A DNA stretch of 39,764 bases. It comes from Anaerolineales bacterium. GTDB taxonomy: Bacteria > Chloroflexota > Anaerolineae > Anaerolineales > Villigracilaceae. Under the pieces are notes generated by a model, which saw only the letters and a list, made by a program, of their open reading frames with translations, searched no databases and was not told the origin of the DNA. The stretch is taken from assembly GCA_919902735.1 (NCBI GenBank), contig CAKKRM010000324.1, positions 1 to 39,764 on the forward strand, given 5' to 3'. Shown in pieces: positions 22,723-30,755 of this stretch (the first letter of the stretch is position 1; each line of letters begins with the position of its first letter). The position numbers were made by a program, and so were the translations under genes.

Positions 22723-22750
22723 CCCCAGACTCCGGGGGAGTCTAACAACC

Positions 22751-23941
22751 ATGACGCTGACACTCCTGCTCGATCTCGACGATACCCTCCTCAATACAAA
22801 TTTACAGGCTTTCATCCCCGCGTATTTTCAGGCATTGTCCAGCGAACTTGCGCCGCACATCGCGCCAGATTTGATGCTCCGCGCCCTGCTTTCTGGCACG
22901 CGCCTGATGAGTGAAAGCGACGACTTTTCGCGCACCCTGAAAACGATTTTCGATGCGGAGTTCTTCCCGCAATTCAACATCTCCCGCAGTGAGCTTGAAC
23001 CTGCCATTGAAAATTTTTACGATAATATTTTCCCGAACCTGGCAGGGTTGACTTCGCAAATTCCCGAAGCAAAATTATTTGTAGATTGGGCGGTTTCCAA
23101 AGGCTATCGCATTGCGATCGCCACGGATCCGCTTTTGCCTCGCAAGGCCACGCATCATCGTTTGCGTTGGGCTGGCTTTGACCCCGAGCAGTTTGAACTT
23201 GTTTCAACCTTCGAATGTTTTCATTTCTCGAAAACGCATCCCGCTTATTACGCCGAGGTGTTGGGACGTATGGGCTGGCCTGAGGGGCCGGCGCTGATGG
23301 TGGGCAACGACATGGAGCGCGATATCCTCCCCGCGAAAATGCTTGGGCTGGCTGCATTTCACGTGGATGTAGAATCCGCTTCCAGTTTAGGACCGGAGGC
23401 GGGGGTGCGCGGCAATTTAGCTGATCTGCGTCTGTGGCTTGAGTCCGCCGATCCTTCATCCCTGATGCCATCCTTCAAAACGGTGGAATCAATTCAAGCG
23501 CTTCTCAGCGCCACGCCCGCCGTGTTAAATGGATTGCTGCACAGGCTGGATGGAAACTCGTGGTCGCGTAAGAGGACTCATGACGACTGGTCGCTGACTG
23601 AATTGATCTGCCATTTGCGGGATACCGAACGTGAGATTCACCACATGCAGATCAACCTGTTCAACGAACAAGACGAACCGTTTATCCCGCGCCCCGATAC
23701 GGGCGTGTGGGCCAGCCAGCGGGATTATTTGCACGAGGATGGCGGCCTGGCTTTGAAGGAATTTAATGAAGCCAGAGGCGAAACAATTCGTCTGCTAAAA
23801 AATATTAAGGTTGAAAATTGGAAACGAAAAGCTCGACATGCCATTTTTGGCCCAACAAACTTCCTGGAAGTAGCCAACTTTATTACAGACCACGACCGAA
23901 TGCACATTCAACAAGCCTGGGCGGCGCTGAAAAAAATCTGA
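22751..23941 (+). CDS. HAD-family hydrolase fused to a DinB-like domain
   Basis: A 396-residue two-domain protein. Residues 1-225 are a HAD phosphatase: LLLDLDDTLLN with nucleophile D8 and acid D10, the long helical cap, IAIATDPLLPRKA, and the acidic motif MVGNDMERDILPAKMLG. Residues about 240-396 are a DinB/YfiT-like four-helix domain (LLSATPAVLNGLLHRLDG, DDWSLTELICHLRDTEREIH, FITDHDRMHIQQAWAAL), with His candidates for a metal site in CHLRD, EIHHM and DRMHIQQ. Each domain is common alone. The fusion is unusual; DinB-like enzymes often transfer or hydrolyse thiol cofactors, so a substrate link is possible but unproven. Confidence 0.85.
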   Translation: MTLTLLLDLDDTLLNTNLQAFIPAYFQALSSELAPHIAPDLMLRALLSGTRLMSESDDFSRTLKTIFDAEFFPQFNISRSELEPAIENFYDNIFPNLAGLTSQIPEAKLFVDWAVSKGYRIAIATDPLLPRKATHHRLRWAGFDPEQFELVSTFECFHFSKTHPAYYAEVLGRMGWPEGPALMVGNDMERDILPAKMLGLAAFHVDVESASSLGPEAGVRGNLADLRLWLESADPSSLMPSFKTVESIQALLSATPAVLNGLLHRLDGNSWSRKRTHDDWSLTELICHLRDTEREIHHMQINLFNEQDEPFIPRPDTGVWASQRDYLHEDGGLALKEFNEARGETIRLLKNIKVENWKRKARHAIFGPTNFLEVANFITDHDRMHIQQAWAALKKI

Positions 23942-23981
23942 TTTTTGCGTGTCTTCCAGCCTGCCGCAGTGTTATATTGAT

Positions 23982-24010
23982 AACAAGGACAAGTTTAACT
24001 TGTCCTTGTT
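23982..24010. terminator. Perfect 14-bp palindrome between the HAD-DinB gene and fabF
   Basis: AACAAGGACAAGTT, one T, AACTTGTCCTTGTT. It lies 40 bases after the HAD-DinB stop and 40 bases before fabF. The following sequence TGTTAATT is only weakly T-rich, so it may be a terminator for the upstream gene or a dimeric-repressor operator for the fab genes; the sequence alone does not decide. Confidence 0.5.
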
Positions 24011-24049
24011 TGTTAATTCGCTTTAGACTGTGTAAAAGGAGAAACACGA

Positions 24050-25288
24050 ATGAGTAAACGTGTAGTCATAACAGGGTTGGGTTGTGTAAGCCCAGTTGGA
24101 AATAATGTAAAAGATACCTGGGATGCGTTGCTGGCAGGGAAGTCCGGCGCGGCGCCCATTACCGCATTTGATGCCAGCGCTCACAAAACAAAATTTGCCG
24201 CCGAGGTAAAAGGCTTTGACCCCGCCGCCTTGTTCGGTGTTCGCGATGCCCGCAAGATGGACCGCTTTACCCAATTTGCCAGCGCTGCCACACTGGAAGC
24301 GCTGGAACATGCCAATTTCAAAATTGACGAATCGAATCGTGACCGTGTCGGTATTTTGATCGGCACGGGCATTGGCGGGATCATCACCCTGCTGGAGCAG
24401 TATGACGTTTTGCGCGCGCGCGGCCCGGAGCGCGTCAGCCCGTTTCTCATCCCAATGATGATCTCGGATAGCGCGGCTGGCAATATTGCCATTCGCGTGG
24501 GCGCGCGCGGCCCCAATATGTCTTTGGCTACAGCCTGTGCCTCCGGCACGAATGCGTTGGGTGAGGCCGCTGAAATGATTCGGCGCGGCTCGGCGGATGT
24601 GATGATCGCGGGAGCCTCCGAAGCGGCGATCACTGCCGTCTCCATGGCTGGCATGAATGTGATGACTGCTCTTTCCACGCGCAATGATGACCCGCAGCGG
24701 GCATCGCGCCCCTTTGACAAGGACCGCGATGGATTCCTGATGGGGGAAGGTGCAGGGATCTTGATCCTTGAGTCTCTCGAACATGCGCAGGCCCGCGGCG
24801 CGAATATCCTTTGCGAGTTTGGCGGGTATGGAACCACTGATGACGCGCATCACATTTCTGCGCCCGCCGAAAATGGAGCAGGCGCGGCCATCTCCATGAG
24901 TCTCGCGCTTGAAAATGCCAGGCTTAAGCCCGCCGACATCGGCTATATCAATGCCCATGGCACATCCACCTATTTGAACGACAAGAGCGAAACCTCCGCC
25001 ATTAAAACCGTGTTTGGCGAACAGGCGTATAAAACCCCCGTTTCTTCCACCAAATCCATGACGGGCCACTTGTTGGGGGCGTCCGGTGCATTGGAGGGTA
25101 TCATCAGTGCGCTTGCGATCATAAATAACATATTGCCGCCAACAATCAATTACGAAACGCCTGACCCCGTCTGCGACCTGGATTATGTCCCCAACCAACC
25201 CCGCAAGACAGCCGTAAATAATGTCATGTCAAATTCTTTTGGTTTTGGCGGACATAATGCCACATTGATCATGACCCGCTTTCAATAA
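24050..25288 (+). CDS. fabF: 3-oxoacyl-[ACP] synthase II
   Basis: Condensing enzyme that elongates acyl-ACP with malonyl-ACP in fatty-acid synthesis. The Cys-His-His triad is present: Cys163 in ATACASGTNALGEA, His303 in NAHGTSTYLND, His340 in STKSMTGHLLGASG, and the closing glycine loop SNSFGFGGHNATL. The length of 412 residues is standard. The ribosome site is AAAGGAG. fabH follows after 10 bases, so the two condensing enzymes form one operon. Confidence 0.95.
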   Translation: MSKRVVITGLGCVSPVGNNVKDTWDALLAGKSGAAPITAFDASAHKTKFAAEVKGFDPAALFGVRDARKMDRFTQFASAATLEALEHANFKIDESNRDRVGILIGTGIGGIITLLEQYDVLRARGPERVSPFLIPMMISDSAAGNIAIRVGARGPNMSLATACASGTNALGEAAEMIRRGSADVMIAGASEAAITAVSMAGMNVMTALSTRNDDPQRASRPFDKDRDGFLMGEGAGILILESLEHAQARGANILCEFGGYGTTDDAHHISAPAENGAGAAISMSLALENARLKPADIGYINAHGTSTYLNDKSETSAIKTVFGEQAYKTPVSSTKSMTGHLLGASGALEGIISALAIINNILPPTINYETPDPVCDLDYVPNQPRKTAVNNVMSNSFGFGGHNATLIMTRFQ

Positions 25289-25298
25289 AGGAGAAAGA

Positions 25299-26402
25299 AT
25301 GCCATTCGCGCATATTACAGGTTGGGGCATCAGTGTGCCTGAGCCTGTTCTTACCAATGATGATATCGCCAAGATGGTGGACACCAATGATGAATGGATT
25401 CGCTCCCATACGGGCATTCGCGAACGCCACATTGCCCGCGAGGATCAGTTCCCATCCACGTTGGCGGTGGAAGCTGCCATCAAAGCCTTGCAGGTAGCCA
25501 ACCTTGCCCCAACCGAGCTGGATTTGATTATTTGCACCAGTTCGTCTCCGGAATATATTTTCCCCGCCACGGCCTGTCTCGTGCAAGATCAAATCGGCGC
25601 GACTAAGGCAGGCGCATTTGACCTGCTTGCCGCCTGTACTGGTTTCGTCTATTCCACAAATATGGCGGCGCAGGCCATCCGCAGCGGGTCGATCAAAAAC
25701 GCCCTGGTGATCGGTACCGAGACCCTCTCTCGTTTTGTCAACTGGAAAGACCGCAATACCTGCATCCTGTTTGGGGATGGAGCGGGTGCGTTTGTCTTGC
25801 AGGCCAGTGACAAACCCGGCGGGCTGCTTTCGGCTGTAATGCGCTCGGATGGCTCCGGCGCCAACTTGTTAACATTGCTTGGCGGCGGCGCGCGCCATCC
25901 CGCCACAGAGACAACCATCCACGAAGGCAAGCACTTCATCCAAATGGACGGCAAAGCCGTCTTCCGTTTTGCCACCCGCGTGATGGCGCAGGCCATAAAA
26001 GAATCTCTCGATTTGGCAGGCCTTAAGCTGGATGATGTTCAGTGGATCATTCCACACCAGGCAAACTACCGAATTATCGAAACGGCGGCAAAATACCTGA
26101 AAACACCGCTCGATAAATTTGTGATCAATATCGAAAAATATGGAAATACATCCACAGCCTCCATCCCAATCGCCACTGTGGAAGCGGTGCAAAATGGAAA
26201 GGTGAAACCCGGAGATAAGATAGCCTTCGTGGGTTTTGGGGCGGGCTTAACTTGGGGTGCGATGATCGTCGAATGGACCGGCCCCATCCCCGCAAAGAAA
26301 CACGTTCACCCCGAACAATATCGCCTCTTTGCCCGCCTGCGCTCGTTCGTCCGCCGCGCCATTCGCTTTATCGAAGGTTTTTTCTCGCGCAAGGAACTCT
26401 AA
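25299..26402 (+). CDS. fabH: 3-oxoacyl-[ACP] synthase III with C-terminal extension
   Basis: Initiating condensing enzyme, acyl-CoA plus malonyl-ACP. Catalytic Cys113 in LLAACTGFVYS, His253 in IPHQANYRII, and Asn in KYGNTSTASIP complete the Cys-His-Asn triad; the GFGAGLTWGAMIVEW end is the normal C-terminus. About 40 more residues follow (PAKKHVHPEQYRLFARLRSF and onward), basic and amphipathic, which standard FabH of about 320 residues lacks. They could associate with the membrane or a partner. It is co-transcribed with fabF and precedes tatA. Confidence 0.93.
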   Translation: MPFAHITGWGISVPEPVLTNDDIAKMVDTNDEWIRSHTGIRERHIAREDQFPSTLAVEAAIKALQVANLAPTELDLIICTSSSPEYIFPATACLVQDQIGATKAGAFDLLAACTGFVYSTNMAAQAIRSGSIKNALVIGTETLSRFVNWKDRNTCILFGDGAGAFVLQASDKPGGLLSAVMRSDGSGANLLTLLGGGARHPATETTIHEGKHFIQMDGKAVFRFATRVMAQAIKESLDLAGLKLDDVQWIIPHQANYRIIETAAKYLKTPLDKFVINIEKYGNTSTASIPIATVEAVQNGKVKPGDKIAFVGFGAGLTWGAMIVEWTGPIPAKKHVHPEQYRLFARLRSFVRRAIRFIEGFFSRKEL

Positions 26403-26460
26403 CTGATTTTTTTATTGAGTTGTGGTACGATTCAATTGAAATTCAATCAAGGAGTGTTAC

Positions 26461-26643
26461 ATGCTAGGTCTACCGCGTGGTTCAGAATGGATCATTATTC
26501 TTGTCATCGTCGTCCTGTTGTTTGGTCCAGGCCGAATTGGAAAAATTGCAGGCGAGCTTGGTCGCAGTATCAAATCTTTCCGGGAAGGGTTGGGGAACAA
26601 GGAAGAAGAAGCTGAAAAAACGGAAGACGAAGTAAAGAAATAA
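26461..26643 (+). CDS. tatA: Twin-arginine translocase subunit TatA/TatE
   Basis: A 60-residue protein with the TatA layout: a short N-terminal membrane helix (EWIIILVIVVLLFGPGRIGKI, with the FGP hinge), an amphipathic helix (AGELGRSIKSFREGL), then a charged tail EEEAEKTEDEVKK. It forms the pore-like part of the Tat export system. The ribosome site is AAGGAG. TatC is not in the window. It ends in a strong terminator shared with the convergent downstream gene. Confidence 0.95.
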   Translation: MLGLPRGSEWIIILVIVVLLFGPGRIGKIAGELGRSIKSFREGLGNKEEEAEKTEDEVKK

Positions 26644-26678
26644 TAAAAAAAGCCCTCCGATTTCGGAGGGCTTTTTTT
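26644..26678. terminator. Bidirectional rho-independent terminator
   Basis: A-run, AGCCCTCCG (26651-26659), loop ATTT, CGGAGGGCT (26664-26672), T-run. It sits between convergent tatA and the SPATA20-like gene, with A and T tracts on both sides, so it can serve both. Confidence 0.95.
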
Positions 26679-26683
26679 GCCTT

Positions 26684-28783
26684 TCAAAATTTTAGTTGTT
26701 CGATCAATGTTTGAAATTCAGTAGTGGGCTGCTTGCAGATAAACCCCTCGCAAACATAGGCAGTGGATTTATTTTCCATCAGCGCCCTGTCATTCAGCAG
26801 GGCAGGGGAATTTTCTTTTATTGGATGGGAGGAAGCGGCAGTTACCACGCCCGGTCTGTATTCTGCTCGAAGAGCATTCAGCATCCGCTGGAAGTTTTCA
26901 TCCTGCGCTTCGCCCAACACTGCCACCTGCTTCATCGTCCCCAAGGCATTCTCCGCCGCTGAAAGCCATCTCGCAAAGCCGAGCGGATAGCGTAGAACAT
27001 ACCCCGCAATCAACGTGAGCGACTTTTCTGCAATATCGCGATATCTTCCTTCGTCGGTGAACGCCGCCAGTTTGCTCAGCGCTTCGCAAGCCAGCGAATT
27101 CCCTGAAGGAGTGGCATTGTCTTGAATATCCTTTGGACGGATGAGAAGAGTCTCTCCGTCATTTGGCGTATCAAAGAAGCCGCCTTCGGGCGCGCTGAAG
27201 CGTTCGATCATTTCATCCGCAAGTTCCTTTGCGGAAGTGAACCATGTATTGTTGAAGTCTGTTTGGTACAACTCCAGCAAGCCTAAAATTAAAGCGGCAT
27301 AATCTTCGAGAAAAACTTCGTTCGTGGTTTTTCCATCGCGCCAGGCGCGGCGCAGTTTTCCACCGGGTCTTAATTCAGAAAGTAAAAACTCCGCGCTGCG
27401 CGTAGCCGCACTTAAGTATTCCCTCTGGAGTCGCACAGTTTGCTGTGTATTTTTTTCCTGTGTGTTTTCTGGCAGCAAGCTGTCAGACTCGAGAGTTAAT
27501 GCTCGTGCCGCCTCCGCAAATGCAGCAAGCATGAGGCCGTTCCATGCGGTGAGGATTTTGTCATCTGTGCCAGGGCGGGCGCGCATGGAACGCGCCGCCA
27601 AAAGCCTGGAATGAGACTCTGCCAGTTTTGCAGGAACAGCTTCCAGATTAAGTCCGAAGCGGGCGGCGAGGGAGGCGTCATCCATTTGGCGATGGAGAAT
27701 CGTTTTGCCTTCCCAATTCCCATCGGGGATGATTCCGTACGCCGCTTCAAAAAAATCAGAATCATTATTTAGCACGTTGCGAATTTCATTGAGAGACCAA
27801 ACATAAAACCTGCCTTCTTCGCCTTCCGAGTCTGCATCGAGCGAGGAATAAAAACCGCCTTGTTCGTGGGTCATTTCGCGGGCAATGAAATCGAGCGTTT
27901 CTTCAACGATGCGTTTGAAGGCGGGTTCTTTGGTGACCTGCCAGGCGTGCAAATACGCGCGGACGAGCAGGGCGTTATCGTAAAGCATTTTCTCGAAATG
28001 AGGCACGCGCCAAAGGTTGTCGGTGCTGTAACGTGAAAAGCCGCCGCCGACCACATCATACATGCCGCCGCGAGCCATGGCTTGCAAACAATGTTTGATA
28101 AGTTTGAGGGTTTCATCGTTTTTATTTGCAACGGAATGGTGAAGTAAAAATTCAAGCGCCATTGCCTGCGGAAATTTGGGCGCATCGCCCCAGCCGCCAT
28201 AGCCCCAATCGTAGGATTCCTGCATGGCTTTTGCAATTGCATCGAGATGTTCGAGCGCGAGGAAATCTTTGCTTTGATTTTTAACCTGCGTTTGCAAATG
28301 AGCGCCGACTTGCAGGCCAGTTTTTTCAACTTCACTTCTGTCGTTCTTCCAGGCGTTGGCGAGGCCGCTCAATACATCTTTGAAGGCCGGCATGTTGAAG
28401 CGGCGGACGGGTGGGAAGTATGTGCCTGCGTAAAATGGTTTCAAGTCTGGCGTGAGAAAAACGGACATGGGCCAGCCGCCTGAGCCTGTCATGGCGATGA
28501 CGGCTTGCATGTAAATCCCGTCGATGTCGGGCCGTTCCTCCCGATCCACTTTGATGTTGATGAAATCCTCGTTCATTAAGGTGGAGGTTTCGTCATCTTC
28601 AAAGGATTCGTGTGCCATCACATGACACCAATGGCAGGCGGCATAGCCAATGCTTAGGAAAATTGGTTTATCTTTTGTTCTTGCCTTGGAAAGAGCTTCT
28701 TCGCCCCATGGATACCAATCTACGGGGTTATTGGCGTGTTGGAGCAAGTAGGGTGAGTTTTCGTTGATTAGGTGATTTGGCAT
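26684..28783 (-). CDS. SPATA20/YyaL-like thioredoxin-domain protein (DUF255)
   Basis: A 699-residue cytosolic protein. Residues 1-165 are a thioredoxin-like DUF255 domain with the signature [19 protein letters not shown], then the C50-H-W-C53 redox motif in [18 protein letters not shown], then [14 protein letters not shown]. The rest is an (alpha/alpha)6 toroid resembling glycosyl hydrolase or GlcNAc epimerase folds ([65 protein letters not shown]). The family is conserved from bacteria to mammals, but its reaction is not established. Length and domain order are typical. It converges on tatA. Confidence 0.92.
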   Translation of the reverse strand: MPNHLINENSPYLLQHANNPVDWYPWGEEALSKARTKDKPIFLSIGYAACHWCHVMAHESFEDDETSTLMNEDFINIKVDREERPDIDGIYMQAVIAMTGSGGWPMSVFLTPDLKPFYAGTYFPPVRRFNMPAFKDVLSGLANAWKNDRSEVEKTGLQVGAHLQTQVKNQSKDFLALEHLDAIAKAMQESYDWGYGGWGDAPKFPQAMALEFLLHHSVANKNDETLKLIKHCLQAMARGGMYDVVGGGFSRYSTDNLWRVPHFEKMLYDNALLVRAYLHAWQVTKEPAFKRIVEETLDFIAREMTHEQGGFYSSLDADSEGEEGRFYVWSLNEIRNVLNNDSDFFEAAYGIIPDGNWEGKTILHRQMDDASLAARFGLNLEAVPAKLAESHSRLLAARSMRARPGTDDKILTAWNGLMLAAFAEAARALTLESDSLLPENTQEKNTQQTVRLQREYLSAATRSAEFLLSELRPGGKLRRAWRDGKTTNEVFLEDYAALILGLLELYQTDFNNTWFTSAKELADEMIERFSAPEGGFFDTPNDGETLLIRPKDIQDNATPSGNSLACEALSKLAAFTDEGRYRDIAEKSLTLIAGYVLRYPLGFARWLSAAENALGTMKQVAVLGEAQDENFQRMLNALRAEYRPGVVTAASSHPIKENSPALLNDRALMENKSTAYVCEGFICKQPTTEFQTLIEQLKF

Positions 28784-28904
28784 GGATAACCTGTAAGATG
28801 AATTTAAGATAATCGGTTTCTAACTGTACCACGTTGATGTTGTCCAATGCCGAATCATTTTGCCAGAAGACTTGCGTGCAATCAAGGGAATTGCGGCGGG
28901 TTTT

Positions 28905-29067
28905 CATGGCTGTAGCAAAGTCAGGAAAATCTTAGCGCGAAATACGCGAAATTGGCGAATGGACGCGAAAAAGGAAAAATTCGCGCTCTTTCGCTTTTTT
29001 CGCGGCGTTCGCGTTAAAACGACGCCATGAATTCAGAACCACGTCAAGCGACTTTGCAACAACCATA
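28905..29067. mobile_element. 163-bp miniature element, family A copy 1
   Basis: Ends CATGGCTGTAGCAAAGTC and GACTTTGCAACAACCATA are imperfect terminal inverted repeats, flanked by perfect 10-base duplications GGCGGGTTTT (28895-28904 and 29068-29077). The inside has palindromic CGCGAA-rich arms and no gene. It differs from copy 2 (33699-33861) at three inner positions only. It is inserted at the end of the hemerythrin gene, whose stop codon begins within the right duplication. It accounts for most of the 28784-29076 gap. Confidence 0.9.
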
Positions 29068-29076
29068 GGCGGGTTT

Positions 29077-29622
29077 TTAAGCGGCCGCGACTTGCGCGAG
29101 TTCGTGCGCAATGCGGAGATACTTTTCGTGGACTTCAGCCTCATGCTCGATATGATCAAAATCTGCCATTAGCTGTTGATGCTGTCTCGCAGGAATAATA
29201 TCGTCTGCCATCGGGAAAAGAACATGATCTTCCTTCTGGATATGCTCGCGTAGCAATGTGATGTAGTTCAACGCATTTTGAGCGATGTCTTGTACGGAGG
29301 CAGCGTCGCCTGCCTGAACTCGTTCTGCGCCTTCCAGTATGGCGCGTGTCAGGCGGCGACCTTCTTCATGTTCCTCCAAAAAAATGGATACAGGTTCCGC
29401 ATCCTGCGGCATCCCGTTCGCATCCATGGCGACAAAGAGAATCCCCTCCTCTTTTTTGTGATGACATCCATCGGCAAAATTCTTGATGAAGTCAACTGCC
29501 TTGAAAAAGAAATCCATTGGGATGCTTTGTCCCGCGGAAAGACGATTGGCGGCGGTCTCCAGCGAATCCAATACTTTTTCTATTACACGATGTTCTTCCA
29601 TTAATATTTCTGTGGCTTGCAT
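29077..29622 (-). CDS. Hemerythrin-like HHE domain protein
   Basis: A 181-residue four-helix di-iron protein for binding or sensing O2, NO or iron. Metal-ligand candidates are in register with the family: H11 in LMEEHRVIEKVL, H54-H55 and E58 in GCHHKKEEG, H85 in LEEHEEGRRLT, and H127 and H133 in LLREHIQKEDHVLFP. The middle segment MDANGMPQDAEPVSIFLEEH is typical of the cytosolic HHE group annotated as oxygen or NO-response proteins. The ribosome site is AAGGAG. In an anaerobe with AOR and 2-oxoacid oxidoreductases a protective role against oxygen is plausible. The end abuts a family A element. Confidence 0.9.
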   Translation of the reverse strand: MQATEILMEEHRVIEKVLDSLETAANRLSAGQSIPMDFFFKAVDFIKNFADGCHHKKEEGILFVAMDANGMPQDAEPVSIFLEEHEEGRRLTRAILEGAERVQAGDAASVQDIAQNALNYITLLREHIQKEDHVLFPMADDIIPARQHQQLMADFDHIEHEAEVHEKYLRIAHELAQVAAA

Positions 29623-29716
29623 GAGATTTTCTCCTTTATGAACCAGATAAACTTAATCAGGCTGGCATCTTAAGGCTGCCCAATGGATTGTGCTAGCGGA
29701 TAGTGGGGCGGGATGC

Positions 29717-29760
29717 TGCGGGTTATGCGTGGACTTAAGACTCTTGCGCAATGCCAACAT
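29717..29760 (-). pseudogene. Duplicated fragment of the R-M gene 3' region
   Basis: This 44-bp stretch matches 30871-30914 inside the R-M gene at 41 of 44 positions. Read on the minus strand it still encodes MLALRKSLKSTHNPQ, against MLALHKSLKSTHNPQ in the intact gene. Its ATG overlaps the rhuM stop (TAATG). It is therefore a leftover of a second R-M-type coding sequence, or of a duplication, directly after rhuM. Confidence 0.75.
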
Positions 29761-30752
29761 TATCGCTTCCTGCGCTGGAGTTTCTTTACTTCCTTATCGA
29801 AATCGCTTTCAAAGGTTCTATCTTGTTTCACGCGGAATTTTTCGTATTCCTGTTCCGCCAACGTTTTGGCGATTTCATGGCTGACTCTGCCCGCATTGTT
29901 CAGAATATCGTATTCGTTGAATTGCAAAAAAGCGTCCAGTTTTTTGATCCACTCCGTCATCTTCATGGGGATTTGGCGCGCGGCCTGGTTTTCAGCGTAA
30001 TCCAAATACATGCTGACGATTCGTTCCAATCCTTTGATTTCGTTTTCTTCCAAATAATTCTTTGCAATCGAAACATCGGATTTGAGTATTTTGCCTTTGG
30101 GCGCGTTTTTCCATGTCGTTAATCCCAGATGCGGTTTTTTTGCGCTGGCGCGTTCGGCGATGATCTCGGCGGCGGTTTTGCCTGTAATTGCCCAGTGCAG
30201 TTTGTTCTGCACGGTCTTGAAAAATAATAGTGTGACTTCGGCGTCTTTATCGTAATCAATACTGCATTGCTGGTAAATGTCGGTGATTTTTTGGTAAAAA
30301 CGGCGCTCACTGGCGCGTATTTCACGAATACGTTCCAGCAACTCATCGAAATAATCCACGCCGAATCGTTTGCCTTGTTTGAGGCGCTCATCGTCCAGCA
30401 CAAATCCCTTGATGATGAATTCTTTGAGCGTTTGCGTTGCCCAAATACGGAAGCGGGTAGCCTGTTCTGAATTGACGCGATAGCCGACAGAAATAATCGC
30501 GTCCAGGTTGTAGCAATTTGTCAGGTAATCTTTACCATCCTCAGCAGTTATTCGAATTTTTCGAATAACTGAATTCTTTTCCAATTCTCCGCTTTTGAAT
30601 ATCTCTTTGAGGTGATAGTTAATCGTTTGGATTTCAACATCAAACAAATCCGCCAACTGTTTTTGTGTCAGCCAGACGGTTTCGCCTTGATAATAGACCG
30701 CAACCCGTTTATTTCCTTCGGGTGAAGTGTAGAGAATGATCTCGTCGCTCAT
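29760..30752 (-). CDS. RhuM family protein (virulence RhuM/Fic-associated type)
   Basis: A 330-residue RhuM-family protein: IILYTSPEGNKRVAVYYQGETVWLTQKQLADLF, an N-terminal helix-turn-helix-like segment DVEIQTINYHLKEIF, SVIRKIRITAEDGKDYLTNCYNLDAIISVGYRVNS, RFRIWATQTLKEFIIKGFVLDDERLKQ, and GKTAAEIIAERAS. RhuM proteins often accompany type I and type II restriction systems and defence islands; their activity is not established. It starts three bases after the R-M stop and uses GGAGAA in that gene's end as ribosome site, so the two are co-transcribed. The complete reading frame suggests it is functional. Confidence 0.88.
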   Translation of the reverse strand: MSDEIILYTSPEGNKRVAVYYQGETVWLTQKQLADLFDVEIQTINYHLKEIFKSGELEKNSVIRKIRITAEDGKDYLTNCYNLDAIISVGYRVNSEQATRFRIWATQTLKEFIIKGFVLDDERLKQGKRFGVDYFDELLERIREIRASERRFYQKITDIYQQCSIDYDKDAEVTLLFFKTVQNKLHWAITGKTAAEIIAERASAKKPHLGLTTWKNAPKGKILKSDVSIAKNYLEENEIKGLERIVSMYLDYAENQAARQIPMKMTEWIKKLDAFLQFNEYDILNNAGRVSHEIAKTLAEQEYEKFRVKQDRTFESDFDKEVKKLQRRKR

Positions 30753-30755
30753 TGT

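Noticed and set aside
24023-25198. 391-codon minus-strand frame opposite fabF
   Set aside because: Shadow of FabF, whose catalytic triad is intact on the plus strand.
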